Assembly (NCBI GenBank): GCA_031392945.1
Contig: JANMVT010000290.1
Coordinates: forward strand, 1-46,895
Source: JANYCG01 sp031392945
GTDB lineage: Bacteria; Pseudomonadota; Gammaproteobacteria; Burkholderiales; Burkholderiaceae_C
DNA length: 46,895 nt
Direction: 5' to 3'
Shown here: positions 41,001 through 46,895 of the stretch, in pieces
Numbering within the stretch: the first letter of the stretch is position 1
Layout: each line of letters opens with the position of its first letter
The notes under the pieces: model-generated
What the model saw: only the letters and a program-made list of their open reading frames with translations
Database searches by the model: none
Told to the model about the DNA's origin: nothing
Program-made: the position numbers and the translations under genes

Positions 41001-43428
41001 CAAGAAACGTTCCGCCATTGGCCAGCGCCAGTGTTGTCAGGTTGTTCGCCCCTGTGATGGACGTTGCGCCAAGCCCGGCGACCGTGCCGGCCAGGTTCAG
41101 CGATGACAGCGGCGCGCCGGCGCCTGAAATCGATATGAAAGCCGGGGCGGACATGCCTTGCAGCGTCAACCCGATGTCGGGCGTCTGCGCTGGCAAGGCA
41201 AGCATCAGCGGCGCGGCGGCCGATCCGGTGGAAAGGCCGCTGTTGGCGGCGTTGACCGAGAAGAAAGGCGCCGTGATCAGGCCGCCCCCGGCCTGCTCCA
41301 CCCCACCGGTGGAAGTCAAGAAGACGCCGGAACTTCCGCTCACTGTGCCCACGCGCAAGGCTTGGCCCGCCAGGTTGTTGAGCTGCACTGAGGAATTTGC
41401 CGATGTGGCATTTACCCGGCTGGCCGCATTGACCGACCCGCTGACTGACCCGCCCGTCGCCGACAGATTCACCGTGTCCGCCTTGACCTGGTTGCCACTA
41501 ACGCTGCCCGCCGTTGCTGAGAGCCCCGCAGTGCCGGTGGTGGTGTAAATGCCGTTGAAGACGCCGGTCTTGCCAGTGGCCTGAATTGACCCGCTGCCCG
41601 CGTTTACATTGGCACTATTGACAAAACCGAGCGTCGACGCAAGGTTGACCGCGCCGCCGCCTGAATTGATCTGGCTGGAATAGGTTTCGTTGCCCGAGGT
41701 CGTCAAATCCACCGCGCCGCCAGTGGTGGTGATGGTGCCTGTGCCGGAGATGCCGACTGCGTGCAGGGTCACCGCGCCCGCCGTGGTGCTGATAGCCTGG
41801 TTGACAAAAATCTGGCCGTTTGCCGAATTGAAGGCGGGGCCGCCTGCGGTTGCCGTCAAACCGGCGCCCGGCGCCGTCAGCGATATTGCGTCGTTGATGT
41901 AAATGTCGCGCTCAGCCTGCAAGGTGATGGTGCCTTTGACCTTGGCCATGGCGGCTGCCGAAATGGTCGCCACGTTGCCGGTTGCCGTGCGCACATTCCC
42001 TACGGTCACGCTGGTCGCGAAATCAGCAAACTGGTCCACCACTGACGGCAAAATGCCGCCCGTGCTGGACACCAGAATATCCAGCGGGTCCAGCAGCAAA
42101 GTGCCGCTTCGGCCAGCGGGCGCACCCAAATCGGCTGTGCCGTCAAATGCCAGGTTGGCTTTGCCTGACACTTCGGCGCTGCCGCCACTGCCGCCATTGG
42201 GGCCGCCGCGCACCGACAGGTCGCCGTAATACCGCGTGTTTTCATCGGCCCAGACCACTACTTTGCCGCCGTCGCCGCTGTCGGTGGCGTCGGCCTTCAA
42301 ACTGGCGCCTGGCGCCACGTAGACGCGGCTGGCGTTTTGCACCGCCGCGTTGCTGCCCTGAAAGTCGCCGCCCACCAGAACCTGCCCGCCACCCGCGCTG
42401 CCTGAGGCATCCACAACCGCCAGAGACTCCACCGCCACGCGGTCGCCCAGCAACTGGATGTCGCCGCCTTTGCCACTCGACCCTACGGCCGACACCAAAC
42501 CGGCCACGCGGGTTGTGCCGCCCGTGCTTTGAATTTTGACGCTGCCACCGGCCAGCCCGTCGGCGCGCGTGATGCTGTCCGACGTCAGCGTCACGCCATT
42601 GCTGCCCTGCAGGCGGATGCTGCCGTCGCCGTCCTGCACCATCTTGTTGGCGCGGATTTCGCCGCTGTGGCGCAGGGTGCCAGCAAACGCCGACACCGCG
42701 CCGTTGTCGGCCAGCAGTTTGCCCAAGTTGAGCACCGAATCGGTGGGCGCCTGGATCTCGAACGTGACGCCTTCGAAATCAAGGCTGGAGATTTCCAGCT
42801 TGCGCCCGGCCGCCAGCAGAATCTGCCCGCCGGGTGCCTGGATGATGCCGGTGTTCTGGATGTCCGGCGCGATCAAGGCGATGCGCCCGCCGGGGCCGGC
42901 GCTGATGACGCCGTCATTGCGGATGCTGCCCGCGCCAGGAGCCGCCAAAAAGCGCAACTTGCCGGCCAGGAAATCGCCGTCCGCCATGTCCAGCGTGGAC
43001 GCGACGAAACTGTTGGTGTCGATGCGCGCGCCCGCGCCGATGACGATGCCATTGGGATTGAGCAGGAAGACGCGGCCATTGCTCTGCAAGCTGCCCAATA
43101 TCTGCGAGGCGTCGCCACCGACCACACGGTTGAGCATGGCGCTGGACGCCGACGGCAATCCGATCTGCACCACGCCGCCCGCGCCGATGGAAAACGCCTG
43201 CCAATTGACAATCGCGCCGCTGGACGCGTTGATTTGCATGGCGTTGGCCGAAGGGCTGGAGATGACAACCTGGCCGTTGACGACCGACGCGCCCTGCGGC
43301 AAGGCGCCGGCGGCCCACACCGCGCTGCTGAAGACGGGGTTGAAGGCCAGCGCAATGGCGACGGCCAAGGTCGTGGCCTGACGCGTGGCTTGGCGTGTGG
43401 CAATAGGTTTTGACTTAGATTTCCGCAT
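35011..43428 (-). CDS. TpsA filamentous-haemagglutinin-type exoprotein
   Basis: 2805 residues. A long signal peptide (about 1-40, TTLAVAIALAFNPVFSSAVW) precedes the TPS/haemagglutination-activity domain: GALPQGASVVNGQVVISSPS, MLNRVVGGDASQILGSLQSN and GRVFLLNPNGIVIGAGA with the NPNGI signature. Then comes a very long Gly/Ser/Thr/Asn-rich beta-helix, including 65-residue tandem repeats at about 2070-2345 (see 36300-37160). The C terminus is acidic and Ser/Leu-rich (DEYDELSLSEDGTLSLSG); there is no CdiA-like toxin module. ATG 43428 is chosen because a signal peptide follows; the frame is open 31 codons further. Exported by the TpsB encoded in the same operon; probably a surface adhesin. Confidence 0.93.
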   Translation of the reverse strand: MRKSKSKPIATRQATRQATTLAVAIALAFNPVFSSAVWAAGALPQGASVVNGQVVISSPSANAMQINASSGAIVNWQAFSIGAGGVVQIGLPSASSAMLNRVVGGDASQILGSLQSNGRVFLLNPNGIVIGAGARIDTNSFVASTLDMADGDFLAGKLRFLAAPGAGSIRNDGVISAGPGGRIALIAPDIQNTGIIQAPGGQILLAAGRKLEISSLDFEGVTFEIQAPTDSVLNLGKLLADNGAVSAFAGTLRHSGEIRANKMVQDGDGSIRLQGSNGVTLTSDSITRADGLAGGSVKIQSTGGTTRVAGLVSAVGSSGKGGDIQLLGDRVAVESLAVVDASGSAGGGQVLVGGDFQGSNAAVQNASRVYVAPGASLKADATDSGDGGKVVVWADENTRYYGDLSVRGGPNGGSGGSAEVSGKANLAFDGTADLGAPAGRSGTLLLDPLDILVSSTGGILPSVVDQFADFATSVTVGNVRTATGNVATISAAAMAKVKGTITLQAERDIYINDAISLTAPGAGLTATAGGPAFNSANGQIFVNQAISTTAGAVTLHAVGISGTGTITTTGGAVDLTTSGNETYSSQINSGGGAVNLASTLGFVNSANVNAGSGSIQATGKTGVFNGIYTTTGTAGLSATAGSVSGNQVKADTVNLSATGGSVSGSVNAASRVNATSANSSVQLNNLAGQALRVGTVSGSSGVFLTSTGGVEQAGGGLITAPFFSVNAANSGLSTGSAAAPLMLALPAQTPDIGLTLQGMSAPAFISISGAGAPLSSLNLAGTVAGLGATSITGANNLTTLALANGGTFLAANAVSTGGLASGFQLNVTDGGLNSTTLNLTGAPVTLNSQGAMTLGSVTSASLNASAAGPVTIGTATTTGNSGIVVNAQKCNLSFSVCTDVSPIAAGTLTAGGFGSIQLTTRDNGDITATNVSAANGSVFVNAGSNYRNSSDLGPNRSKRFVTTGNINLGTVTAGNSFQVVNSGAGNITISNPLTAGGSIFLQAGTSYDHDGNFNTPNVLTPTVINVAGLTGSSINISNYGSGAVTSTGNLAATSSSLSVFTTDGPISAMGANTSQFSSSFSSSTNSVSLGSLATTGTNASVNITASTDIAFQTITANGAGSTVSLNSSRGSIKTTLDNTAADITSGGNVSLTADDAVNGVIGDASFTRPMDIFAGAASTVTLSSGKNIGDVGKAVHINTNGVISASSSGGQFFVSADDLAGVAKTVTGIKLSASAAGMGNGGTSTFSSQDLSVNATSDGSTITIGDVVQAANVLNEFRFTAAGSGLTYGDVNLSTTGLNNVYLASTGPLTQAAPGTNNISAGYVNLAAGPGAVTAGNVNSSSVGANSVGNSVDIAGGNITTGNLVGPSVNVRGANLSLGTVTGNGTHRGYPYSYTFIPHLNTYNYLTDEIHLTASGTLATSGNISSQTSAYVTGGAGVSVNAGAGSIAGGSTNTGYYADAASVGAGSGALAVGTIGAYNVNLTGATLTTGAVTANNSLTVSGGSLTTGVLTGTNGLNVTGTTFNTGNLSTNGQLTVNTTGAFAPSVAMTASGATITAPGGIDLVTNGASLTASSVNMTATGGDIKANLTSTSALTLTTSGKFTVASTGTLTSLDVRPDGTTAGAAGGSSVTANGGNQTLTVVGPGNALAVTWKSNTGINEYYRESSSAVTDMSVSTTGALGAGSNVYVSAPSANVTAPSLALSSGGVQLYTGGDVNLTSIQTNGSVTAATSGAGKNVSVEKIVTTGGSVNLTASAGDILRAGAQALQIDTRNSGGAASGTLTLSANNGNVGTGASPLLTSGAVTLDITAKNEIAVDVANTPLTNLYLTTGLSGTGAISVTNANYAGFSLARTGPDLVLNGVNPLSAGAFSLNATNGNIVVGSDIGNVTNLTLNAGYNVSNTVGDVVIHAIGGQRNVTASGNLTLQAGHDLLISGDTISNAGVTVQGANSYLQAHHNIEINGGQASGANALVQGIYQQLNAGNDIKVVASGGTALLNSTTTSGQSLQASHDLQIIGGSVGVTGATAGIVSAGYQSISVGNDLLIQAGAADGATAKLQAVYSQSINGGNNISVLGGGDNASASITGASQSIPYPNGIVAVQGGSGVNAFAEIVATGGSQSIGNQYTYYYPVTDQIRVQGGTGNGTYASIRASGSQTFYAGGDIKVLGGSGTGANAELLASGGSQNIGLTADYYYYVPTQNILVQAGSGGTARIQAAGSQSIMAGADVSVIGGTGANMTASIQSTGGSQSIGYTYIYSNNPSDNIFVQGGSAAGASGSIKAYSSQTIDASKNIALTGGTSGAYAEISTGFGSQTIGNVNNSNYDKTDLITLQGGSGANAWAKIASGTSQTINSSTGISLAGGAGDSSGALLLAATGQNVFTSAALNIGGGSGSAPGLNESGIRNSASGTQSVQAVTGITITGGGFGSDTWIKQQAVGALQTITTSGALTLQAPTFGAGVTSIESGTGGQTLNVGDVINLSNAGGNTTRIASGANQSISADALSINLSSTFGAAPRAEISAVGNQVISLVGGVAPATLTVANFSGAVGSSARLTAGGTQTIGMNYFNAGKMQIGDVNALGESLVQSGGNQTIVVGELTIQGGASVAAKSKLQAGTPTVGAMLISTLNGPIQVLGGALGSAVIDPLTLDGISNGSILIIGGAGSTAAANVTAGFINMAATNGNMLVIGNGGGATVVAANTFNLAASGGLAFTPGTGGASISAPNGGTITLGGQCVGCAAGLIGPFNVTLGSDLSLLTDNLHSSSFGNSPNLYGPDFLAYLNQFDEYDELSLSEDGTLSLSGRRRSLNQCY
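36300..37160 (-). repeat. 65-residue tandem repeats within TpsA
   Basis: The segment GGSQSIG recurs at about 37087, 36896, 36702 and 36512 (variants GGSQNIG and FGSQTIG), at spacings of about 195, 195 and 190 bases. Each unit holds a Tyr/Asn-rich loop (YTYYYPVTD, YYYYVPTQ, YTYIYSNNPSD, NVNNSNYDKTD), then I.VQGGSG and a second half with GSQ and D..V.GG. Degenerate half units extend on both sides. This fits stacked beta-helix coils with a protruding aromatic loop. Confidence 0.72.
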
Positions 43429-43631
43429 TTTCGCGACCCCCAAAACGCTGCGCCTGGGTTCTGACCGACCGATCAGACACTGCAATCGCGCAGTCTCAAT
43501 TTGCAATCTTGTGCAACACAATAATACATCTGTTGCGGAAATTAGGTACTGATTTTTACCCTTTGTGGCTCGGCCTGCGTCAACTAATTAACGCCTTGGC
43601 AAGACATGGGGCAAGGCTTCGGTGCGGCAAG
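43429..43631 (-). promoter_or_regulatory. Probable tpsA operon promoter region
   Basis: About 200 bases separate the response-regulator stop from tpsA. On the minus strand a -10-like TATTAT is present (complement of 43522-43527) without a good -35, which would suit activation. Two small inverted repeats lie downstream of it: TTGCA, 6 bases, TGCAA (43501-43516) and ACTGC, 6 bases, GCAGT (43479-43494). A LytTR target here is expected from context, but no consensus pair could be assigned. Confidence 0.4.
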
Positions 43632-44477
43632 CTACATGGCTTTGAACAGGTGCGCATACAGGCGGCTGACGGCGTGTTTTAGCGTTTGGCCGCGCAATTG
43701 CAGCCACAACTTGCCGGCTTCGTCGCGGGTTACAACTTTAATTTGGCTGGCGCGCACCACGCTGCCCCGGTGGATTTGCCAAAAAACAGCGCCATCGAGC
43801 TGCGGCAACAGGTCTTTCAGCGGCGTGCGGATCAGGTACTCGTGCTGTGCGGTGAACACTTGCACGTATTTGTCGGCGGCTTCAAAGCGCATCACCTCAT
43901 CGACGGGCACCATGTGGATGTGGCTGCCCACGCTGGCCTGGATCACCGTCAGGCGCGCGGGCGGCACGCTTGGGCGCCGCGCGGCGCTGTCGCCCGGCGG
44001 GCGCCCGGGCGCGGGCAGGGCGAGCGTGAGCGCGCGAAGCTGCGCCAGGGTTGCTTCAAAATTAATAGCTTCCTGCGAATGGCTGGCAAGGGCCAATTGG
44101 ACTTTTGCCACGGTTTTTTGCAATCGCGCGGCTTGCACCGGCTTCAGCACATAGTCGATGGCCTGCGCCTCAAACGCCTGCACCGCGTACTGGTCGTAGG
44201 CGGTGACGAAGACCAGGGCGGGGAAGGGTCGGGCGTCGGGCCCGGCGGTGTCCCAGGCGTCGGCCAGGGCGACTGCGGCGTCCAGCCCGCTCATGCCGGG
44301 CATGCGGATGTCAAAAAACAGCACTTCAGGGCGCAGGCGCAGGGCCTCGCGCACGGCCGATGCGCCGTCGCCCACGGCAGCCACTACCCGCAGGACCGGC
44401 CAGGCGCGCGCCAACTCGGCCTGCAGGGCTTTGGCCAGCAGGGGTTCGTCTTCGGCGATCAGGGCGCTGGGGCTCAT
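43632..44477 (-). CDS. LytTR-family response regulator
   Basis: 281 residues: receiver domain (IAEDEP acidic pair, phospho-Asp in LFFDIRMPGMSGLD at about 56, VTAYDQYAVQAFEAQAIDYV with the Thr switch, LKPVQ Lys), a linker and a C-terminal LytTR DNA-binding domain (VDEVMRFEAADKYVQVFTAQ, WQIHRGSVVRASQI). It overlaps its kinase gene by 4 bases (44474-44477). The linker at about 125-142 is encoded by a sequence resembling the dispersed repeat. The tpsA operon follows 200 bases downstream on the same strand and is the likely target. Confidence 0.95.
   Translation of the reverse strand: MSPSALIAEDEPLLAKALQAELARAWPVLRVVAAVGDGASAVREALRLRPEVLFFDIRMPGMSGLDAAVALADAWDTAGPDARPFPALVFVTAYDQYAVQAFEAQAIDYVLKPVQAARLQKTVAKVQLALASHSQEAINFEATLAQLRALTLALPAPGRPPGDSAARRPSVPPARLTVIQASVGSHIHMVPVDEVMRFEAADKYVQVFTAQHEYLIRTPLKDLLPQLDGAVFWQIHRGSVVRASQIKVVTRDEAGKLWLQLRGQTLKHAVSRLYAHLFKAM
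44051..44106 (+). repeat. Probable dispersed repeat copy 8, in the response-regulator linker
   Basis: TTCAAAATTAATAGCTTCCT, then GCGAATGGCTGGCAAGGGCC and AATTGGA. It shares AATAGCT near the start and AGGG.CCAATT near the end with the other copies, but the middle differs, so it may be a sister subfamily. A weaker candidate (TTTGCTTCTATAGTAATAGC) sits at 44530-44575 inside the kinase gene. Confidence 0.45.
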
Positions 44478-45586
44478 ATTTGTCCCAAATTGGAAGAAAT
44501 CGTGACGATTGCCCTCGTCCCCATTGGATAGTTTGCTTCTATAGTAATAGCATTTCGCGCATCGCCAAGCGTTGCCAACCGCTCCCGCACCTGGGCCAGG
44601 CCGAAGCCGCCTGCGCGCGCCTGGCTGCTGCGCGGGCCCGCGTTTGGCGTTGTGCCCTGGATGTTGGGCAAGCCAACGCCAGTGTCGATCACTTCGATCG
44701 TCAACCGGTCGCCCCTGGCGTCATTGCCGTCATTGCCGCTTTTGCCAAGGCCGTTGCGGCGCGCCCGCACCGTGATCTCGCCGCCTTCGACTTTGGGCTC
44801 CAGCCCGTGCTGGATGCTGTTTTCCACCAGCGGCTGCAGCAGCAGGGGCGGCACTTGCAGCGCGCCCAGTTCGCCCGGCAAATCCAGTGTGAAGCGCAGG
44901 CGCGGGCCCATGCGCACGGCCATCAATTCGAGGTAGTCGCGCAGGCGGTCGAATTCGGTTTGCAGGGGGTGCAGGGTGGCGCGCGAGGCGCCCAGCGTGG
45001 CGCGCAGGTAGTTGATGAGGTGGTCCAGCATCTGCTGCGCCTGCTGCGGCTCGGTGCCGATGAGGGCGCGCAGATTGGCGAGGGTGTTGAACAGCATGTG
45101 CGGCTCCAGCTGGGTCTGCAGCAGCTTGAGCTTGGACTCAGACACCTGGTGGCGCGCCTCGGACATCTTGGTCTCCAGGTAGGCGCTTTTGTTGCGGCTG
45201 TAAAAGTAATAAGTGGCGGTGATGCCGGCCAGTGCGGTGACCCCGATGGACACCGGCAGTTGCAAGCGGCCATGTTCGTTCCAGGACGACCAGCCAAACC
45301 AGGTGTCACCCGCCACCGTGCCCAGCAAATAACCGGCGACGATGCCTGTCAGGGGCAGCAAAATGCCGGTGATGCCCTGCGGCCAGCCAGTCTCTGCCGT
45401 TGACGCAAACAGGTGGCGGCCAAAGTCGATGATGGCCCAGGTCGAGGTGCCTATGAAAATCGAATAAACCAGGGGCAAGACATAGGGAATTTGCGGCTGG
45501 AAGGCAAACTGGATGGACGCAACAGCCAGGCAGAAGGCCATGGTCTGCAAGAAAAAGCGCAGCTTGTCCAGCCAGTCAATTTTCAT
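44474..45586 (-). CDS. LytS/YehU-type sensor histidine kinase
   Basis: 370 residues. The N-terminal 150 residues hold about four membrane helices with little outside them, so the stimulus is probably membrane-associated or comes through a partner. The His_kinase domain has the phospho-acceptor segment LQTQLEPHMLFNTLANLRAL, followed by a HATPase: PPLLLQPLVENSIQHGLEPK (N box), VIDTGVGLPN and GFGLAQVRERLATLGD (G boxes). It overlaps the response regulator by 4 bases and the 2TM gene by 4, giving a three-gene unit. The 2TM protein may be its membrane partner (inference). Confidence 0.94.
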   Translation of the reverse strand: MKIDWLDKLRFFLQTMAFCLAVASIQFAFQPQIPYVLPLVYSIFIGTSTWAIIDFGRHLFASTAETGWPQGITGILLPLTGIVAGYLLGTVAGDTWFGWSSWNEHGRLQLPVSIGVTALAGITATYYFYSRNKSAYLETKMSEARHQVSESKLKLLQTQLEPHMLFNTLANLRALIGTEPQQAQQMLDHLINYLRATLGASRATLHPLQTEFDRLRDYLELMAVRMGPRLRFTLDLPGELGALQVPPLLLQPLVENSIQHGLEPKVEGGEITVRARRNGLGKSGNDGNDARGDRLTIEVIDTGVGLPNIQGTTPNAGPRSSQARAGGFGLAQVRERLATLGDARNAITIEANYPMGTRAIVTISSNLGQI

Positions 45587-45885
45587 TGCCGGTCGTTCTG
45601 GCGTTGCAGGCTTTCACGTTCGCGCCGCACCATGCGCTCGCGCAGGCCGCTGCCGGTGCCCAGCACGAAGACCGCGATGCCGTGCAGGGCCAGGCCCAGG
45701 CCCCAGCCCATGGCCGGGTAGATGGACCAGGGGCGGCGGCCCATCGCCTCGCCATTGGCCGACATGAAGTACAGGAAAAGGTTGACCAGCACGTAGAGCG
45801 TGGCATGCGTGTACCAGCCCAGTTTGGCGCCCGCGCGCTTGCGTGCCAGGCGGTCGATTTCTTCAGGGGTCAGGGGTGCATTCAT
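45583..45885 (-). CDS. 2TM-domain small membrane protein (copy A)
   Basis: 100 residues: a charged N-terminal helix (EEIDRLARKRAGAKLGWYTH), two membrane helices (ATLYVLVNLFLYFMS and WGLGLALHGIAVFVLG) and a basic tail (LRERMVRRERESLQR). This is the 2TM family often found beside LytTR-type kinases. Its stop overlaps the kinase start (ATGA), which implies tight stoichiometric coupling. It is clearly paralogous to 46222-46515. A role in sensing or kinase assembly is inferred. Confidence 0.88.
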   Translation of the reverse strand: MNAPLTPEEIDRLARKRAGAKLGWYTHATLYVLVNLFLYFMSANGEAMGRRPWSIYPAMGWGLGLALHGIAVFVLGTGSGLRERMVRRERESLQRQNDRQ

Positions 45886-45909
45886 GGTTTTTGATTCTAT
45901 GCCTTGGCA

Positions 45910-46204
45910 TCAGGGCCTGGCCGTTGAAGGTAGCCGGTGCTTCTGGAAAAAAGCCGTGGTGCGCTCATGCAGCGGCGGCATCTCTTTGGCGCGGTCAAAC
46001 CTTGGGCAGCAGCCAGATGTCCTGTTGCGCCTGCTCCGGCGCATTGGCTGGGTAAAACACGGTGACGGGGCCGTTGTTCGCGCTGGCTGGCAACTCGACA
46101 AGGCCGGTGGCGGCGCGAACCGGGGCAATTGTCAACGCCGCTAAGGCGCATGCGGCAATGCTGGTGGCTAGCCAGCGCAGCGTGGCAAGGGTTGTGGAGG
46201 TCAT
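45910..46204 (-). pseudogene. Remnant of an exported alpha/beta hydrolase
   Basis: From ATG 46204 it encodes a 69-residue peptide with a signal sequence (WLATSIAACALAALTIAPVR) and the segment TGLVELPASANNGPVTVFYP, typical for the start of secreted dienelactone-hydrolase-like proteins, which run to about 300 residues. It stops after LLPKV. In the next frame, over the stop, FDRAKEMPPLHERTTAFFQK follows and resembles the last helix of such enzymes, ending at 45910. So the middle, with all catalytic residues, seems to be deleted. The short peptide could still be exported. Confidence 0.5.
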
Positions 46205-46221
46205 CGTGGGATCCTTTGCGC

Positions 46222-46515
46222 TTACCAGGGATCACGCTGGGCAGTCAGCCGGGCGCGTTCCCGCGTCACCATGCCTTCGCGCAGGCCGTTGCCGGGCATG
46301 AAAACGAACACAAACAGGCCGTGGATGATCAAGGCAACGGCCCAGCCAAAAGCAGGGAACATGACCCAGGGCCTGCCACTGAGGGCTGCGACAGCCATCA
46401 GGCCCAGGTTGACCAACACGAAGACAAAGGCGTGCAAGTACCAGCCGATCTTGCGGCTGGCGCGTTTGTGGGCAACGCGGTCAAGGTCATCGGTGAAGTG
46501 TGTGGTGCGGCTCAT
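46222..46515 (-). CDS. 2TM-domain small membrane protein (copy B)
   Basis: 97 residues, closely similar to copy A: VAHKRASRKIGWYLHAFVFV, a second helix in WAVALIIHGLFVFVFMPGNG and a basic tail (LREGMVTRERARLTAQ). ATG 46515 follows AAGGAAATCACC; an upstream in-frame start at 46530 lies inside that ribosome-binding site and is rejected. It is the first gene of the unit, 17 bases before the hydrolase remnant. The order 2TM, hydrolase remnant, 2TM, kinase, regulator suggests a tandem duplication. Confidence 0.85.
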   Translation of the reverse strand: MSRTTHFTDDLDRVAHKRASRKIGWYLHAFVFVLVNLGLMAVAALSGRPWVMFPAFGWAVALIIHGLFVFVFMPGNGLREGMVTRERARLTAQRDPW

Positions 46516-46798
46516 GGTGATTTCCTTCAATGTGAAAGTGATTTGGGGTTGCGGTGGATGGACTTTGCCTGGGGTTGCCCTGGTTTGCGAGGCGTTTGCG
46601 ATGAAACGCTAGGCCAGCGGCGCGAAATGCAGGCTTCAGGGTGTGAGTTGATGGCGAACTATTGGTGTTTCCCTTAAATATGACAAACCCAATGCCATTC
46701 ACCCTGAGTCCGCTTGCGGGCTGGCATGCCTTTACGGCGTAGTAGTCAAAAAACCGGGGATGGGGTCGTGCATGTGCTTTGACTTGGTCGGCGGGAGC
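46516..46798. other. Non-coding stretch upstream of the 2TM-kinase unit
   Basis: With the inverted repeat that follows, 380 bases to the window end carry no gene I can support. On the minus strand a reading frame of 108 codons exists here, but it overlaps the 2TM start and lacks a family signature. The promoter of the 2TM-kinase unit should lie here; I could not pick one with confidence. Confidence 0.5.
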
Positions 46799-46895
46799 GG
46801 GTTGGCGTGGCACTCAGCTACACGGCTGTCCCCCGCGTCGGCCTGGGGCCGACTGCTCCTCCTTGACGCCGCTGCGCCGAGTGCCACGCCAACCC
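46799..46895. repeat. Nested inverted repeat (17-base arms) at the window end
   Basis: GGGTTGGCGTGGCACTC (46799-46815) and its exact reverse complement (46879-46895) enclose 63 bases. Within these, GTCGGCC, TGG, GGCCGAC (46837-46853) is a perfect inner hairpin. No T run follows inside the window, so it is not a standard terminator. The outer arms may continue past the window. Confidence 0.8.

Noticed and set aside
42529..43413. Long plus-strand frames opposite the tpsA 5' end
   Set aside because: They mirror the TPS domain on the other strand and show no domain; tpsA has clear signatures.
44360..45403. A 347-codon plus-strand frame
   Set aside because: Antisense to the kinase and regulator genes, Ala/Arg/Gln-rich, no motif.
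46487..46813. A 108-codon minus-strand frame upstream of the 2TM gene
   Set aside because: It overlaps the 2TM start and its ribosome-binding site, and runs into the inverted repeat; no family signature.

Overview
The window looks like a GC-rich chromosomal segment of a betaproteobacterium of the order Burkholderiales, probably Comamonadaceae (Rhodoferax/Polaromonas-like). The reasons are the ctaA-ctaB-sco end of a cytochrome oxidase locus, a TctC/Bug-type solute receptor, a purine-catabolism operon with a UraD-AllC fusion and a PuuD-type urate oxidase carrying a cytochrome c tail, and a short dispersed AT-rich repeat containing TAGCT and CGAGGG that recurs between and inside genes. The taxonomic call is inference from gene content and was not tested by a search.

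Layout. 1-2238: heme A synthase (partial), heme O synthase and a SCO copper chaperone, all overlapping. 2273-4718: an ArsR-type repressor, probably on a leaderless mRNA with an operator over its promoter, then an SRPBCC-GST fusion and a two-domain VOC protein. 4916-7226: an SDR lacking the usual catalytic Tyr and Lys, and an acyl-CoA synthetase. 7287-15842: a LysR regulator divergent from a six-gene catabolic cluster: flavin monooxygenase, VOC ring-cleavage-type dioxygenase, secreted amidohydrolase lipoprotein, TctC receptor, ACMSD-type amidohydrolase and secreted carboxylesterase. It looks like an uncharacterised pathway for an aromatic ester or amide. 15918-19225: a homodimeric 2-oxoacid dehydrogenase E1 divergent from an Lrp/AsnC regulator, an arrangement like mdeB-mdeR.

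19238-30152: the purine-catabolism region. One minus-strand operon runs GntR regulator, allantoinase PuuE, UraD-AllC fusion, M20 hydrolase, an SsuABC/NMT1-type ABC transporter and a lone ureD. On the plus strand are uraH and puuD, separated by a lipoprotein gene on the minus strand. A perfect 18-bp palindrome upstream of the GntR gene and uraH recurs at 16 of 18 positions upstream of puuD, so one regulator probably controls all three transcripts. Together these genes cover urate to 5-hydroxyisourate, OHCU, allantoin, allantoate and ureidoglycine/urea. Xanthine dehydrogenase and urease structural genes are not in the window. 30153-31826: a deleted IS66 element whose right end cuts a DUF924 gene.

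31863-46515: a two-partner secretion locus in the order tpsA (2805 residues), FecR-domain protein and TpsB transporter, preceded by a LytTR response regulator, a LytS-type histidine kinase and two paralogous 2TM proteins that flank the remains of a hydrolase gene. The last 97 bases form a nested inverted repeat that ends exactly at the window edge. No tRNA, rRNA or CRISPR array was seen.
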